64,000 nucleotides of DNA from NCBI GenBank assembly GCA_028015205.1, contig CM051517.1, positions 52,513,455 through 52,577,454 on the forward strand, written 5' to 3'. The translations under genes and the position numbers were made by a program. The notes beneath the pieces were generated by a model. The model was not told the origin of the DNA and did not search any database. It worked only from the letters and a program-made list of their open reading frames with translations. Below, in pieces: positions 10,751 through 22,504 of the stretch (the first letter of the stretch is position 1; each line of letters opens with the position of its first letter). Source of the DNA: Mytilisepta virgata. Lineage: Eukaryota > Mollusca > Bivalvia > Mytilida > Mytilidae.

Positions 10751-12044
10751 ATTTATTCATATTGACATGTATTAAAGAGGGCCTTCAGAATTACTATGAA
10801 ACATCATATTCCACCGATCAATCAGATGTGGATTCTTAAAAACTCCAAAAATTAACTTCAAAATCTAAAATCAAAATCTTCGGCTACATGCAACAGCATA
10901 AAAACATTCGACTTCTCTACACTCTACACTACAATACCACATTCTCAATTAAAAGATCGCTTAAAGCAACTAGTTCATCAATGTTTTTTCAAGAAAAATG
11001 GGACACGCAGGTATAAATGTTTTGTTCTAGGTAGAGAAAAGACTTATTTCGTGAAGAACCACTCAGATTCTGACAAAAAGTATTCTGAAGATGAAATTAC
11101 AAACATGTTAGATTTTCTCATAGACAACATATTCGTTGAATTTGGCGGTCTAATTTTTCAACAAACAATCGGCATTCCAATGGGAACCAACTGTGCTCCT
11201 CTCCTCGCCGATCTGTTTCTGTACTCGTATGAAGCGAACTTCATTCAAGGTTACTACGTGAAAACAAAAAGAAACTAGCCCAATCCTTTAATTTCACTTT
11301 TCGTTATATAGATGATGTGTTGTTAAATAACGACAAATTCCAAGACTTTCTACATCTTATCTACCCCAGTGAGCTTGAAATTAAGGATACTACAGATACA
11401 CCAAAGTCCGCTTCATATTTGGATTTGTTTCTTGAAATAGACTATGAGGGACGTTTGAAGACAAAACTTTATGACAAACGTGATGACTTCAACTTTACTA
11501 TTGTTAATTTTCCCTTCTTGAGTAGCAATATACCAGCATCGCCTGCATATGGCGTCTACGTTTCTCAGCTTATCCGATTTTCAAGGGTATGCGTGAGTTA
11601 CCCTGACTTTCGACAAAGAGGATTACTGCTGTCACAAAAGCTTCTTAACTAGGCTTTTATCAGGGATAAGTTGATTTCATCACTTAGGAAATTTTACGGT
11701 CGTCATCACGAATTGATTGACCATTACAGTGTTCCAATATCTAAGATGATGTTGGACCTGTTACCACTGTCGTAACCTCACATGTGCCTCCGCCGATTTG
11801 TGACTTCCCCCGGATCAACTTCGTTAAACTTCACCACGGGTGCCGTATACGGAGCAGGAACTGCTTACCCTTCCAGAGCACCTGGGTTCACTCCTGATTT
11901 TTATAGGAGTTCGTGTTGTTCATTGTTTTTTAGTTTTCTGTATTTATTTGTTGTGCTTGTGGTTGTTCATTTGTCTTCCCGGGTTTGTCTGTCCAATGGA
12001 TTACGTTTTTTTGGTTGCTCCTGAGGTATATTTGTCCTTTTTAC
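10751..12044 (+). mobile_element. Penelope-like retroelement, copy B (5'-truncated, tail type B)
   Basis: Comparison with the empty site at 7641-7868 places the insertion between GAAGCAAG (left) and CTTCCCTTAC (right). The element begins inside the RT coding region, so it is 5'-truncated. It ends with tail B at about 11840-12044, which closes with GGTATATTTGTCCTTTTT. Tail B contains the hairpin AGCAG-GAA-CTGCT at 11853-11865. Tail-only copies of the same type are at 22358-22500, 32733-32893, 51712-51905 and 60290-60455 (minus). Confidence 0.7.
10765..11760 (+). pseudogene. Reverse transcriptase of Penelope-like type, truncated and frameshifted
   Basis: Only the middle and C-terminal parts remain. 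Several frame changes occur between 10765 and 11050. A clean stretch from about 11030 to 11278 includes GIPMGTNCAPLLADLF; a single-base shift near 11253-11256 then moves the frame, after which YIDD is intact at 11305-11316. The segment SASYLDLFLEIDYEG and the KLYDKRDDF motif follow, ending at a TAG near 11650. The protein is clearly homologous to copy A and copy C. It is inactive as it stands. Confidence 0.65.
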
Positions 12045-12059
12045 TTCCCTTACTATACT

Positions 12060-12178
12060 AATTTCCGAACGAAACTTTTTCTAGCCTTAGTATGTAGCAC
12101 AATATGGCTGCCCCTTTAAAAAATCTTTTCTAAATGACCAATATGTAGAAAATGCATATGCTCCTATAGCGCTCGCTA
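12060..12178 (+). repeat. Block X, right half of interrupted copy
   Basis: Matches 7751-7865: CGAACGAAACTTTTTC, AGTATGTAGCACAATATGGC and CATATGCTCCTATAGCGCTC. Together with 10611-10750 it reconstitutes the order of the uninterrupted copy. Confidence 0.7.
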
Positions 12179-14030
12179 TTAATTTGGTTTATAACAATAC
12201 ATGTAATTCTTTAATGTCAACCACCTTGTTTGCAACGTACGTATGATTTCGCCAGAAACCTCTGTTAAATGCTGGGAAAACTTAATGAAACCTTGCGAAT
12301 TTCACAGATAATTTCGTGAAACTGTTGTGTGCCTATAGAAAATTTTGGATCTGCATTTAACAGAAAGTACATATGCCAAACTAGATTTCCATAATTATTA
12401 AAACGTAAATTTTACAAGAATGGGCTTTTCAAATGTAAAGTACATCACTTGTAATTTTATTCACCGGAATGATTCTCGTTATAGAACAGACGAGTGTAAT
12501 TTACAAAACAACAATTGATAAAAATTAATATCAATCCATGGATGATGAATACTTCAAAACCCAGAATACGGAATAAATGAATAATTTACATTTTTATGTA
12601 ACTGACACCGGAACTTATGCATGGATAAATACATGAACGTTCAAAAGACCTACAAACTTTAATCATCGATCAAGCTGCCATAGAATTCAAAAAGCTTTCT
12701 CGGGGAAAATGCACGAATATCTCAACAGATGAATTAACAAATAACATGAATATAATCATTCACAAAGAAAAGAACATTTCAAATTTCCCAAGAGCAACAT
12801 CTTTCGAGACATTAAATTACTAGTACGTAAACGATTTTCCTTAAGTGTTTTCACGTTGGAGACTGCAAACAGGAACGCTAATGCTTACATCATTTAAATT
12901 GCTTTCTAAGTATTATCCGATGCATTTATTTTCGTTTTACAAGGAAAGAAAGCTTTCTACTTGAAATGTACACAGTATCTTATCGCAAATATTGGTCTAA
13001 GAATGAAAATAGGAAGAAATTTAAAAAAATAAAACGCACATCTATTGCCCTATTAATATGAGTAAAATTCACCGTTATCTGTAATTTTAAAATTAGAGTT
13101 GCTTTTTATAGCCAAAACTGCTTAGAGCATACAAAGAACTAACACATTTTAGCTATGATATGGATTAAAAGTTCATACTTCCAGAACTGCATTTTTCGAA
13201 ACCTGTCATTTAATGTGAAAAAAGCATAGCTTTGCGTTTGAATTCTGTTATAGTTTCTTGGTTCATACGATTAAATCAATTTTAGTATTTTTTTAATTAC
13301 TTCCGCAGTTTTTTGTAATAGATTTTATCACTTAGGCTTATATTCCACTCGAATAACTAAGTCCATAAAGTCCGTCTATCAAAAAATACAGTTATAGCTG
13401 TAATACATAGAAATTAAATTATACCCTCATTCGTAGCGAAGAAAACCAGACAACTCGGACCGTAACATTGGAATAATCTTTTGAAGATTTTTTTGGTATT
13501 ATTCAAGGTTTTATTTTAGAGACTGAATGAGGGATCATTCTCATACATTGTCCAGCTTTTGTAATGCGTCATGCGGATCAAATACTCTTGAGAAAAAATA
13601 AACATATTTGGAATTTGGAATGTCCTCTTTAAATACCCATAAAGTCATTATTTTGGATCGAGTCAATATGTACAGCATATAAAAATAATATAAAAATACA
13701 ATTAAATGTAGTACAGTAAGGCATTAACATGAAAAGATCTTTAATATCTGTACATATTTTGTTTTAACCATTTTATTGCATAAACTATTTTTACAAGTCT
13801 TGTAAGGATAACTTTGAAACTCCAGTCTAACAGATGAAAGCCAGTAATAATCGATGACGGTTATAGATACTGTCAAGCGTTTGTAAAAAAATACATGTAA
13901 CATTAAAGTCGGGACAACCGCTGTATTGTCGAGAATTGTACTAAAAATATACTGATGAAAAATGTATACATGTAGCTGTTACAAGTGAAAATCTTGACCA
14001 TATCCATGACTAATCCGCTGATATTTCTGT
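12179..14030. other. Non-coding AT-rich stretch
   Basis: No open frame, splice-bounded exon or repeat family could be supported here. Confidence 0.3.
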
Positions 14031-14558
14031 AATAGTTATCGCACCAGGACGCGGTGTGTCTGTGTAAGATCACCCCGAGGGCCGGAGGCCCGAGGGATGA
14101 TCTTTTACAGACACACCAAGTCCGAGTGGGATAACTATTTTACATCCAAGCTCATTCGGGATAAATAATACTAAACTTAAGGTAAAGATTTCAGTTCTAT
14201 TGTACGTTATATAATTACTTATATATATATATTATATTGTATACCCCATTGGAACCCAGGACATAATGTGTATATAGGTAAAATTAACAGTTCTTCGGTG
14301 TGAGTTTCGTAGTCTAGTGGTTAAGGCGTCTGGACAACATACTAAGGGTCCCAGGTTCGAATCTCAGTACATTCTTTCAAAAATTATAATGTTAATTTTT
14401 AATTTGTAATTTATGTTTCTGCCTAAATTTTCTAAGTTTTAATCGTGAGTAAATTGTTCCCGCCAACTTTAAACTAAGAAAGCACTCTTGCTGGGGTGAT
14501 CTGGCAAGGGTGATCCGTCTCAGATCACCCCTGTAAAAACAAAGGAGCTGGGATGTAA
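14031..14558. mobile_element. Foldback element with internal tRNA-like promoter
   Basis: The left end is a large hairpin, 14031-14139. Its outer arms are AATAGTTATC / GATAACTATT, then GGTGTGTCTGT (14053-14063) / ACAGACACACC (14107-14117), AAGATCA / TGATCTT and a GGGCC-GGA-GGCCC tip with tandem G-A mismatches. A second hairpin GGGGTGATCT / AGATCACCCC lies at 14493-14531. TTACATCCAAGCTC (14140-14153) is inverted against GAGCTGGGATGTAA (14545-14558), tying the two ends together. A tRNA-like unit sits between them. No transposase is present, so it would be non-autonomous if mobile. Confidence 0.5.
14302..14375 (+). other. tRNA-like Pol III promoter unit (relic or SINE head)
   Basis: An A-box TAGTCTAGTGG at 14310-14320 and a B-box GGTTCGAATCT at 14354-14364 are spaced as in tRNA genes. 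No five-pair anticodon stem forms between them and the acceptor ends do not pair, so a working tRNA is unlikely. Confidence 0.5.
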
Positions 14559-14804
14559 TTTTAATTACACCTTATGTAAGAATCCTGGGTTTTGATTGGT
14601 TGATAGCCAGTGTATTCTTCACCAATTTACTTTTATCAAATGAATATCGTTCATTTTTAAACAGCGCCGGGGTATATGCAAACAGGATATGCCTTTTTTA
14701 CCCTCTCTGCCGTGGTATTTGCCAAAAAATACTCTATCCGACTGGACGCTTGTAATATCACGATCATCAATGCGTTTTGTACGTTAACATTCGGTGTAAT
14801 TAAA

Positions 14805-14945
14805 CAGATATAGCATGTTCTTGAAGGGTATTTGCGAAAAATACCAGTCTTGAGAATGAATTTCCCTCGCCTTACGGCTTGCGAAATTTAACATTCTCTC
14901 GACTGGTATTTTTCGCAAATACCCCTCCTTAACATGATATATCTG
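14805..14945. repeat. Foldback (MITE-like) inverted repeat
   Basis: Arms 14805-14858 and 14892-14945 are inverted copies. The central 24 bp of each arm (14826-14849 and 14901-14924) match perfectly; each contains ATTTGCGAAAAATACC or its complement. The loop of about 33 bp contains CTCGCCTTACGGCTTGCG. No coding capacity is present. Confidence 0.7.
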
Positions 14946-16375
14946 TTCATTATTGTATAGGTTACTGAATGTAGTTGCGTAAATATGTAATGACACAAAT
15001 GCACTATGTGTAGTCCGTTTTCCCTCTTTGTGATTATAAATATAGTTTTACAGGACGTTGTGTGTACACTCCGAATGTCAGATGTTTTATAGATACACCT
15101 AGCTACTGATGGTGTTATTCCTTTAACTAACAACAATGGCGTAGCTTGCCTTTTTCTAAAGGTGAGGAAATTATTTCTTTAACCTTCCAACAAAGATTTT
15201 GTATGGATTTCAGATCACACAACGTGCCATTTGTAATCTAACATGATCCTGAGATTGGTATAAATTAAGATATTAATCATGGTCATATTAAGACCATTTT
15301 TGTGTTAACTAAATATTGCACTTTAGGCATGATTAATTTGATCGCATTAAAAAAGAAAATTATAGAAATGTACGAAAAAATCAAATTGTTTTTAACCATT
15401 TACCCTAAAATGTAAATTAATCCACATCATGCTCTCATTAGAAACACAAATAACTGAATGTTTTTAAGTGTTGGACTCAAAATATTATCCAAATTTACAA
15501 AGAATCGTTTATATAGATTTCAGAAAATATTGTTAATCGGTATATTGTTCATTCGATGAACATTCAGTGATATCAAACTACATTTAAAATAGAGGTAAAA
15601 ATGTATACATTGGAGCCTGCAGCCGGAGAAGATAAATTGTATAAAAAGGATATAATATATAAGCACCCTAAAAATGTCATTTCGTGCAAAAAATGTCGCC
15701 GATATATTTTAAATCATTTCATTTGTTTAATCGTGACCAAATGATCCTATCAATAATCTATAAACTTTCACATGGGACCAGATTTGAGCAATTTCCATAA
15801 AATCGAACTTTTCCGGAATTTTACCACATTACTTGTATATCTATATATTATAAAACCTTCTCCGTCGTGTTCTTAAATGGGAGAAATCAAGCACGACATT
15901 GAAATAATTTTGCTCAGTTATCCTGCTAGACATCTCAATTCGTTTGGTCTACGACTTCCGGAACCAGAAGAAATGGTCATAAGTAAATTACATGTACCAT
16001 TATAGAAAATAACACTAGTTAAAAATGTAAAATTTTCAAATTGTTTTAGGCGAGACAACTGCCTCACTGCCTAAATGGAAGCTCCGTCACTGTAACAGGA
16101 TAAGGATTTTAATCTAGACAAACCCATATTCAAGGGAAAAATTCGAATATATTAATTCTAAACCAAAAGTAAGAGAAAATTATGATTACATGTATGTGGA
16201 TTTTTAATGTTGTTATCCTGTATCAATATCACAGTTTCGTGATTCTGAATAATTTTTTTTACCTTGAATGACAAAAATGGATGGAGCTGATTTTATTAGT
16301 TATGATGTAAAATAAAGTATATGTAATACTTATTATTCGTTTTCGGAGGGTACTATTTTCTATGCTACAAATGCA
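14946..16375. other. Non-coding AT-rich stretch
   Basis: Nothing recognisable was seen on either strand. Confidence 0.3.
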
Positions 16376-16575
16376 TAATATTGATATTTGAAATGCACAT
16401 GTATAGGATTTTGGAGAAGGCATATAGTGCTTGTTTATAGGTGTTTTTTTTTCTGTTTAGTTGAACTTATGTAAGTTTGTGTATTGCTTTATCATATATA
16501 ATGAGTTCTTGGCCCATTGATCTTTATCTTATATTCTTTTAGTGGTATCTTTTAAATGTCAACATATACACATCC
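16376..16575 (+). repeat. Dispersed repeat R2, copy 1
   Basis: Contains TTGAAATGCACATGTATAGG, ATTTTGGAGAAGGCATATAG, GTTTAGTTGAACTTATGTAA and CTTTATCTTATATTCTTTTA. The same order occurs at 21255-21445, and a rearranged form at 19921-20160. Confidence 0.6.
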
Positions 16576-16715
16576 AGTTACATAAATGTTTCTCTTGATA
16601 TCACACTCTCAGATGCAAGCATCTCGATAGCAGTCTGAAACTGATATCTTAAATTTATTTATAAAATATTAAAACAATTGAAACTTGAGAAGCATCTTCT
16701 ACTATATAGATTTGT

Positions 16716-16876
16716 CTTTAGACGTTTTTAGCAATAACCTTTAGACGTGTTTGACAATAACCTTAAGACACTTTTGACAATGACCTTAAGAAGTTTTTGA
16801 CAATAACTTTAAAACATCTTTGACAATAACCTTTAGACGTTTTTGACAATAACCTTTAGACGTTTTTGACAATAAT
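16716..16876. repeat. Minisatellite, 7 x 23 bp
   Basis: Seven units of exactly 23 bp, typical unit CTTTAGACGTTTTTGACAAT plus AAC. Units 6 and 7 are almost the same; units 3 to 5 are the most diverged. Confidence 0.85.
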
Positions 16877-19310
16877 CGTTTGTCATTTTGGCATTTGAAT
16901 CTGTTTCACAATATCAGTAAAAGATAAATACATTACGTATTGTTTTGTCTTTTCGGCCTTGACCTACCATAATTGCTGAAGTACATTCAGTTCATCAGAA
17001 ATGGATCATAGAATGTATACTATTTTATCAACATATATATGTATCTACATGTCGCACGATATTGTGATATTTCCAGTATCGCATGATTCAACGTATTTAT
17101 ATGAAAAATGCGCTTGTTGTAAATATTGGTTCAAAACAACATGTAAGCGACTATTGCAAAGAAATCACAAGAACAAATTTGTACAAGTTGTTTCCTAAAT
17201 CTCAAGATGTTGGTTTGTTATTTATTTTGAAATTATATAATTCGATTTAGGTTCAATTTTCACGCGTTGTGAAACCTATAATTGTAAAATAATACCTGTA
17301 AATCGTGATGATAGTATCAAGGGACAAAACTCAATAGATAATTAGAACACTTTAAACAGAAAAAAAGAGTTACAAATTTTAATTTGAAGATAATAAGTAA
17401 ATTTAACCAAATTAACAAATAATGTGCTTACCTTGTATAATCACAAGTATCAATATTATGCCTAAAGTATAATGAAAGATTTTATCAGTGATAGAGATTT
17501 CCATGTCTTAATTAAATCCATTGAAAATAATTTTAATGTCATTTAATGCAAAACCATGTTTTTGTGACTGAAACAATCATTCTACAGATCATGATGAACT
17601 CTACATCTGCACATCAATACGAAATATATAACTTTTCAATGATAAACACGATGAAAGCAAATATCGATTCTCTTCAAATCGCTGCGTATTGACAATTCGT
17701 TTTAATTAACTATTCTGAAGTGGAATATAGTGTTTATCTTATATATAATAAGTTTACAATATCTAATATTTGAACTGTAAACCAAAATTTCGTAAAGCAA
17801 TTTGAAAGATGTTAGTCCAAAACATCAATGGAATTATCACGGTGAAATGTAGGTCCAATGTTTACATTATGTCAATCGGCATTGTTTCAGATACTATTAA
17901 AAATACAATGACAAATTTTATAGTACGAGGGAGAATTTCCTTCATGCACAAATTTGTCCTTAGGTAGTTTTAACTATTCTGTTGCTATTGTTTTTTCCAC
18001 GAAGTCTTACAACATTTAAGCCCATAAGCATTCCTTGCATCAAATATTTACATGAAAGAATATTTTTTTTTATCGCATCCAGATAAAAATATAACCTAGT
18101 AGAAGAATTATACAGAAGGTTATTCTAACATCATAACAAACATATACAGAGATAATGTTCGATTATGGCTAGAAAGATTTTCAGTTGATATAAGATAACT
18201 TTTCCTAGGAAAAATCGCTGTAGCAGAAAATTAGATCCAATAGAATAAGCCTTTTCCCCTGATTTTTTCAGCTAAAGATTATTTAAATAGGAAATGTAAA
18301 ATGTATAGAATCTGTGTTTATATATAGTTCAAGGCACTGATATTCTTACGTGAAGAAGAAATGTCTTTCATTCACAGTAATAACACTTTGATATTAAAAA
18401 AAAACTTGTTAAGGTCTTGGTCCCTTTGGTTGTTTTCCACCAACCAATATTATTTTGCATGTAAAGATGTAATGTTTGACCTTTCCCTCAAGCAAAATAA
18501 ATCTGTGTGTAGAATTTAAAAGTAAAAGGTTAAAATGTTAAATTAAAATAAAACCTAAATTATGAAGTTTGAAATCGTTTCAGATATGTATCCACCCCAT
18601 ACATGTACAGTAAATTAAAAACTGCAATGTTTCCACCTCCTTACAAGTAGAGTGAATCAAAAACCCAATGGTACATTGAATCCTATTACACAATTATAAG
18701 AAATAAAGTAAATATTTTAATATTTTGAAAACTAAGGATGCATGCATACTACGTTGTTATGTAGACAGAAAACTCTATAGTATGTGCATGTAGCTCCTTG
18801 AGGATTTTTCTGCTAAAAATTGTGAAATTATCTAAGGTAGAAAATTTAAAGTACTTGTATGCATATTTCGTCAAATTACGAGTCATGCGAAACACGCGCA
18901 CTTTTCTCTCTTATTCATACCAATTGGTTTTAGTTAATTTTTTACAATATGTTTAGAAATTTCAAAATTTGAGGGATGTGATTGAATGAAATAACTCCAC
19001 TGTGAAGTGTGTGTATTACTGGTACTCATTTAGACACAAACAATAATGGTTGCAAAATATGTTCCTCACAAATATCTGTGGAAGAGATTTAAAATTAGTT
19101 CAGAGCGTATTTTGCCGCCATACTTGTATGTAACTATAATTGACCAAACACACTAAGTAAATAAAATCACATCAAATCACATTCCTGGATTTTAAAATAA
19201 AGCAGAATAATGTAAAATATGTTAATATTTTTAATGCACTTTGTGTTATATTTCATGCAACACGATGTTGTAATACTTTATTTTATAAAATTCAATTCAA
19301 CAGTGTATTC
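16877..19310. other. Non-coding AT-rich stretch
   Basis: No supported exon, RNA gene or repeat family. The 65-codon open frame at 17001-17198 has no domain signature and lies in AT-rich sequence. Confidence 0.3.
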
Positions 19311-19690
19311 TGTGCATCAACATTGGTATCAAAGAATTATATTTTAACCACTGAGTCGATGCCACTGCTGGTGGACTCCAAGTCCCCGATGGTATCCCCA
19401 GCTCAGTTTCTGGTATTTCGATACTAGCCCGAAATTGATATTTAAAATTTACTGTTAAAAAATTGAAAATTTGTGAAAACTAAGGAGTATCTCCTTCGTG
19501 CATAGCTATATCCTTAGATGGTCTTAGCGTTACCCCTTTTGGTCATTTTGGTATTTTTAATTTAATCTTCAACCTTTTGGGTTGCTATTTTCGTTTTCAA
19601 CATTTTAGGCCTTGAGTACAACTGACGAGTGTTAAATCCACGAAATGTGCACATTTTGTGCATCAAAACTGGTATCAAAGAATTATATTA
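19311..19690 (-). repeat. R1 repeat, minus-strand copy with a duplicated head
   Basis: Read on the minus strand it contains GATACCAGTTTTGATGCACA, CTCAAGGCCTAAAATGTTG, GGAGATACTCCTTAGTTTT and CATCGACTC. The head motif (plus strand TGGTATCAAAGAATTATATT) occurs at both ends, near 19324-19343 and 19671-19690, suggesting tandem R1 units rather than one insertion. Confidence 0.65.
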
Positions 19691-19890
19691 GCTCCCTTTT
19701 ACTTGCAAACTCCATAGGTGGATTTTTTTTTATTTCCCTGGAAGACATGATTCAACAAAATATGGCAAGTTCAATTGTTTCAGTTATGACTTAGCTCATT
19801 GCATCTTTCACCTATGTGAACTAGACATTATGATTTTTGCGTAAGATACCAAATTACCAAAAACATATGTGTCGTTACTGAATACATGTA

Positions 19891-20158
19891 TGTGTAAGTT
19901 TTGACGTTGAGGACGTACCTAATTGGTGTTTGAAATGTACATGTATAGGATTTTGAAGAAGGCATATAGGTATGTCCTCAACGTCAAAACTTACACATTA
20001 AAAGATGCCAGTAAAAGAATATAAGATAAGGACCAATGGGTCAAAAACCCATTGAATATGACAAAGCAATACACAGACTTACATAAGTTCAACTAAACCG
20101 AAAAAAAACTATAAAAATAAGGTCTTTATCTTATATTCTTTTACTGGTATCTTTTTAA
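19891..20158. repeat. R2 repeat rearranged by an internal inversion
   Basis: Arms 19891-19921 and 19967-19997 are inverted copies matching at 30 of 31 positions (TGTGTAAGTTTTGACGTTGA...). A second inverted pair lies at 19998-20034 and 20121-20158 (CCAGTAAAAGAATATAAGAT and its complement). Compared with R2 at 16376-16575, the middle of the element, including the GAACTTATGTAAG segment, is reversed relative to its ends. Confidence 0.65.
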
Positions 20159-20159
20159 A

Positions 20160-20700
20160 CCCAACATATAAATATCAAACTTGTTTACCCTTGTATGCCC
20201 TTTTCACAGGGTTTCTGGTCCTTTCTAATATATTATGTGCCAGGAGTGTAACCGATAATTATGTTATTGTTCTGATAAGAGTATTGTAATATAGATGAAT
20301 TATCCTGCTAATGTTATTACAAGGCCATCTTCCAACTACGAATGATATAATAGTACTTTAATACAATCATCCTTCTTCTTGGAAGGGTTAATTCGTGCAA
20401 AGTTTAAAATCCTTTTATGGTACAGAAGAACTTCACATCAAATTCGTTGTTTACTGGCATAGATCTTTGACATATAACCAAACAGTCATGTATCATATTA
20501 AATCGTTGTTGAATTTGCACGTGTTGTCTTTATTTTGTGACAGTTTCGCATCTTACAGTGTACATGTAGGCAAGGAATTTAGTACCCGCGTTTATGTCAT
20601 GTTCATGTACTTTTGAAGTAAATTAATTGGTTTTTTCCTGGATTTAAGTACACTGTACTTTGTTTTTAATATATAAAGAATATTGTTATACTGTTGGGAA
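20160..20700 (+). repeat. Local duplication, left copy
   Basis: Shares ordered segments with 21430-21920: AGTGTAACC, TATAGTACTTTAAT-like, TCTTTTATGGTACAG-like, TGTACATGTAGGCAAGGAA and TTCATGTACTTTT. Divergence is high, with many indels. It directly follows an R2 unit in both copies, so the duplicated segment includes R2. Confidence 0.5.
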
Positions 20701-20784
20701 ATTCGAAAAATGTTTTCTCTGAGGGCTTGTTCCACCTTTAAGGGTTAGAACTGGTGCCTTCATAAACAGAAAGCAACACGGTAG

Positions 20785-20873
20785 ATGTTTTAAGATAAAA
20801 ACTGCTCACTCTTCTGACTATCTACAATGAAAGTTCATCACTCGTTATGTGTTGATGAGGTTTGTGTCTAGGA
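20785..20873 (+). repeat. Tail-like repeat type C
   Basis: Contains CACGGTAGATGTTTTAAGAT, AACTGCTCACTCTTCTGAC and AGTTCATCACTCGTTATGTG. It is nearly the same as 30190-30285 and related to 22030-22160. The ACTGCTCACTCTTC stretch aligns with the core of Penelope-like tails A and B. Confidence 0.55.
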
Positions 20874-20944
20874 GGGTGTGCAACGACAGAATTAGAAAAA
20901 GACAATTTTTGCCACTAAAAAAGCAAGCTAACCCATTTGGCGAA

Positions 20945-21190
20945 AAAAAACAAAGAGTAGTGTAATTTGGAAAAGGAAATTTCAATTTGGCGTATTATTT
21001 AGTCAACAAAAATATTTAATACAGTTTTCTGGCAATTTGAAATCGTCAAATTAAATTTACTCCAAATAAATCGTACATGTAACGAAGCCTTGTTTTTCAG
21101 TTATTAAAATGTATTTCATTAATTTTTCTCTCAAATGTTTCCATTATAAATTGAATAAAAAAATTAGGCGTGACAAAACCAATTGCCAAT
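20945..21190 (+). repeat. Dispersed block R4, copy 1
   Basis: Contains CAAAGAGTAGTGTAATTTGG, CAATTTGGCGTATTATTTAG, TCAGTTATTAAAATGTA and TTAGGCGTGACAAA. The same order is found at 27565-27790, with the first segment displaced to 26943-26965. Confidence 0.6.
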
Positions 21191-21429
21191 CAAACATATG
21201 AGACGTATTTGTAAGTTATGTTTCCAAAGGTTTGAACTATTTGACGTTTAGTACATACCTACATGTAATTGTCATTTGAAATGTACAGGATTTTGGGGGA
21301 GGCATATAATGATTTTTAGTGATTTTTGGTTAAGTTGATTGCTGACCTTATACAAATCCATTTATTGCTTTATTTGATTTGATGGTTCTTTTCTCAATGA
21401 CCCTTATCCCATATCCTTTTATTTATGAT

Positions 21430-21920
21430 CCTTGAAATGATTCTCTTTTATATACTATTTTACATATATTTGTTCATGCAAGTGTAACCTATAATCAAGT
21501 TATTTTCCTATAAACGTTCCTATAATATATATTAGGCATCCTACTACTACCGTTACAACACGACCATTTCTAACTACCACTGCTTTTCAAAGAAGAGTAG
21601 CCAAGCTATTTGATTAGATTTATAGTACTTTAATCCAATAGGCTTACGCGAACGGTTATTTCGTGTCTTTTCATGGTACAGTAGTAATTCACACCAAATT
21701 CTTTATTTATTGGCAAAGGTCATGGACTTATAAGCTTCTTACGTTGTGGAATTCAATTAAAGATAGTTTTGCATTGTACTATGTACATGTACGCAAGGAA
21801 GTTAGTATCCGAGTATATTTCATGTACTTTTTAAGTTAATGAGGAGACTTTTTTCCGGATTTATTTCGAATGTACTTTGTTTTTAATATTTTATTTTATT
21901 TTTATTTTGATAACTGTTTT
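21430..21920 (+). repeat. Local duplication, right copy
   Basis: Diverged counterpart of 20160-20700, following an R2 copy at 21255-21445. The offset is about 1.29 kb. Confidence 0.5.
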
Positions 21921-22029
21921 CTTTGAACACGTGTTCCACCTCTACTTTTCACTGAACATTAATATTATTTGATTTGATAATGACTAAGGATTATATCACA
22001 TGTTATGGTCACTTCATATACACACACAG

Positions 22030-22160
22030 CAGCACGGTAGACGGAACTGTTTACTCTTCCGAAGTACCTACAATGTAAGTTCGTCACTTGTTCGCGTTTA
22101 CCTGTTTATATATTGGTTTTGTTGTTTTCGTTGTTTGTATCGCGTTTTCTTCGTCTCTGT
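22030..22160 (+). repeat. Tail-like repeat type C, second copy
   Basis: Contains GGAACTGTTTACTCTTCCGA followed by AGTACCTACAATGTAAG. The core aligns with the ACTGCTTACnCTTCCGGAGC core of tails A and B. A hairpin GTAGAC-GGAACT-GTTTAC can form just before the core, with one G-U pair. Confidence 0.5.
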
Positions 22161-22357
22161 ATTAACTATTTTTGAGTAGCCGTTAGTCATCTTCATTTTG
22201 TCAGAAATGTTAATTATGTTGTAATTCGTCTCGCACTCAACCCAACATAAATTATTTGATTAATCTAAAACTCAACACATGTATCAGAAATGAGCTCTCC
22301 CTGCGAGAGTAGCATATATTTTCGAAAAAGACAAAGAAAGCACTGGGATCATGGTTT

Positions 22358-22500
22358 CATAGGAGTTCGTGTTGTTCATTGTTTTTAGTTTTCTGTGTTT
22401 GTTTGTTGTGCTTGTGGTTGTTCGTTTGTCTTCCCGGGTTTGTCTGTCCAATGGATTACGTTTTATTGATTGCTCCTTAGGTATATTTGTCCTTTTTTTT
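22358..22500 (+). repeat. Penelope-like tail B, tail-only copy
   Basis: Begins inside the tail at ATAGGAGTTCGTGTTGTTC, continues through TTGTCTTCCCGGGTTTGTCT and ends at GTATATTTGTCCTTTTT. It abuts the 3' end of the DIRS-like element, which lies on the other strand. The open frame across it is not a gene. Confidence 0.75.
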
Positions 22501-22504
22501 CAAT

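Noticed and set aside
14302..14375. Functional tRNA gene
   Set aside because: A and B boxes are present but no anticodon stem or acceptor pairing can be drawn.
16716..16876. Possible CRISPR-like array (also 28339-28492)
   Set aside because: The units are contiguous with no unique spacers and the DNA is clearly eukaryotic; they are minisatellites.
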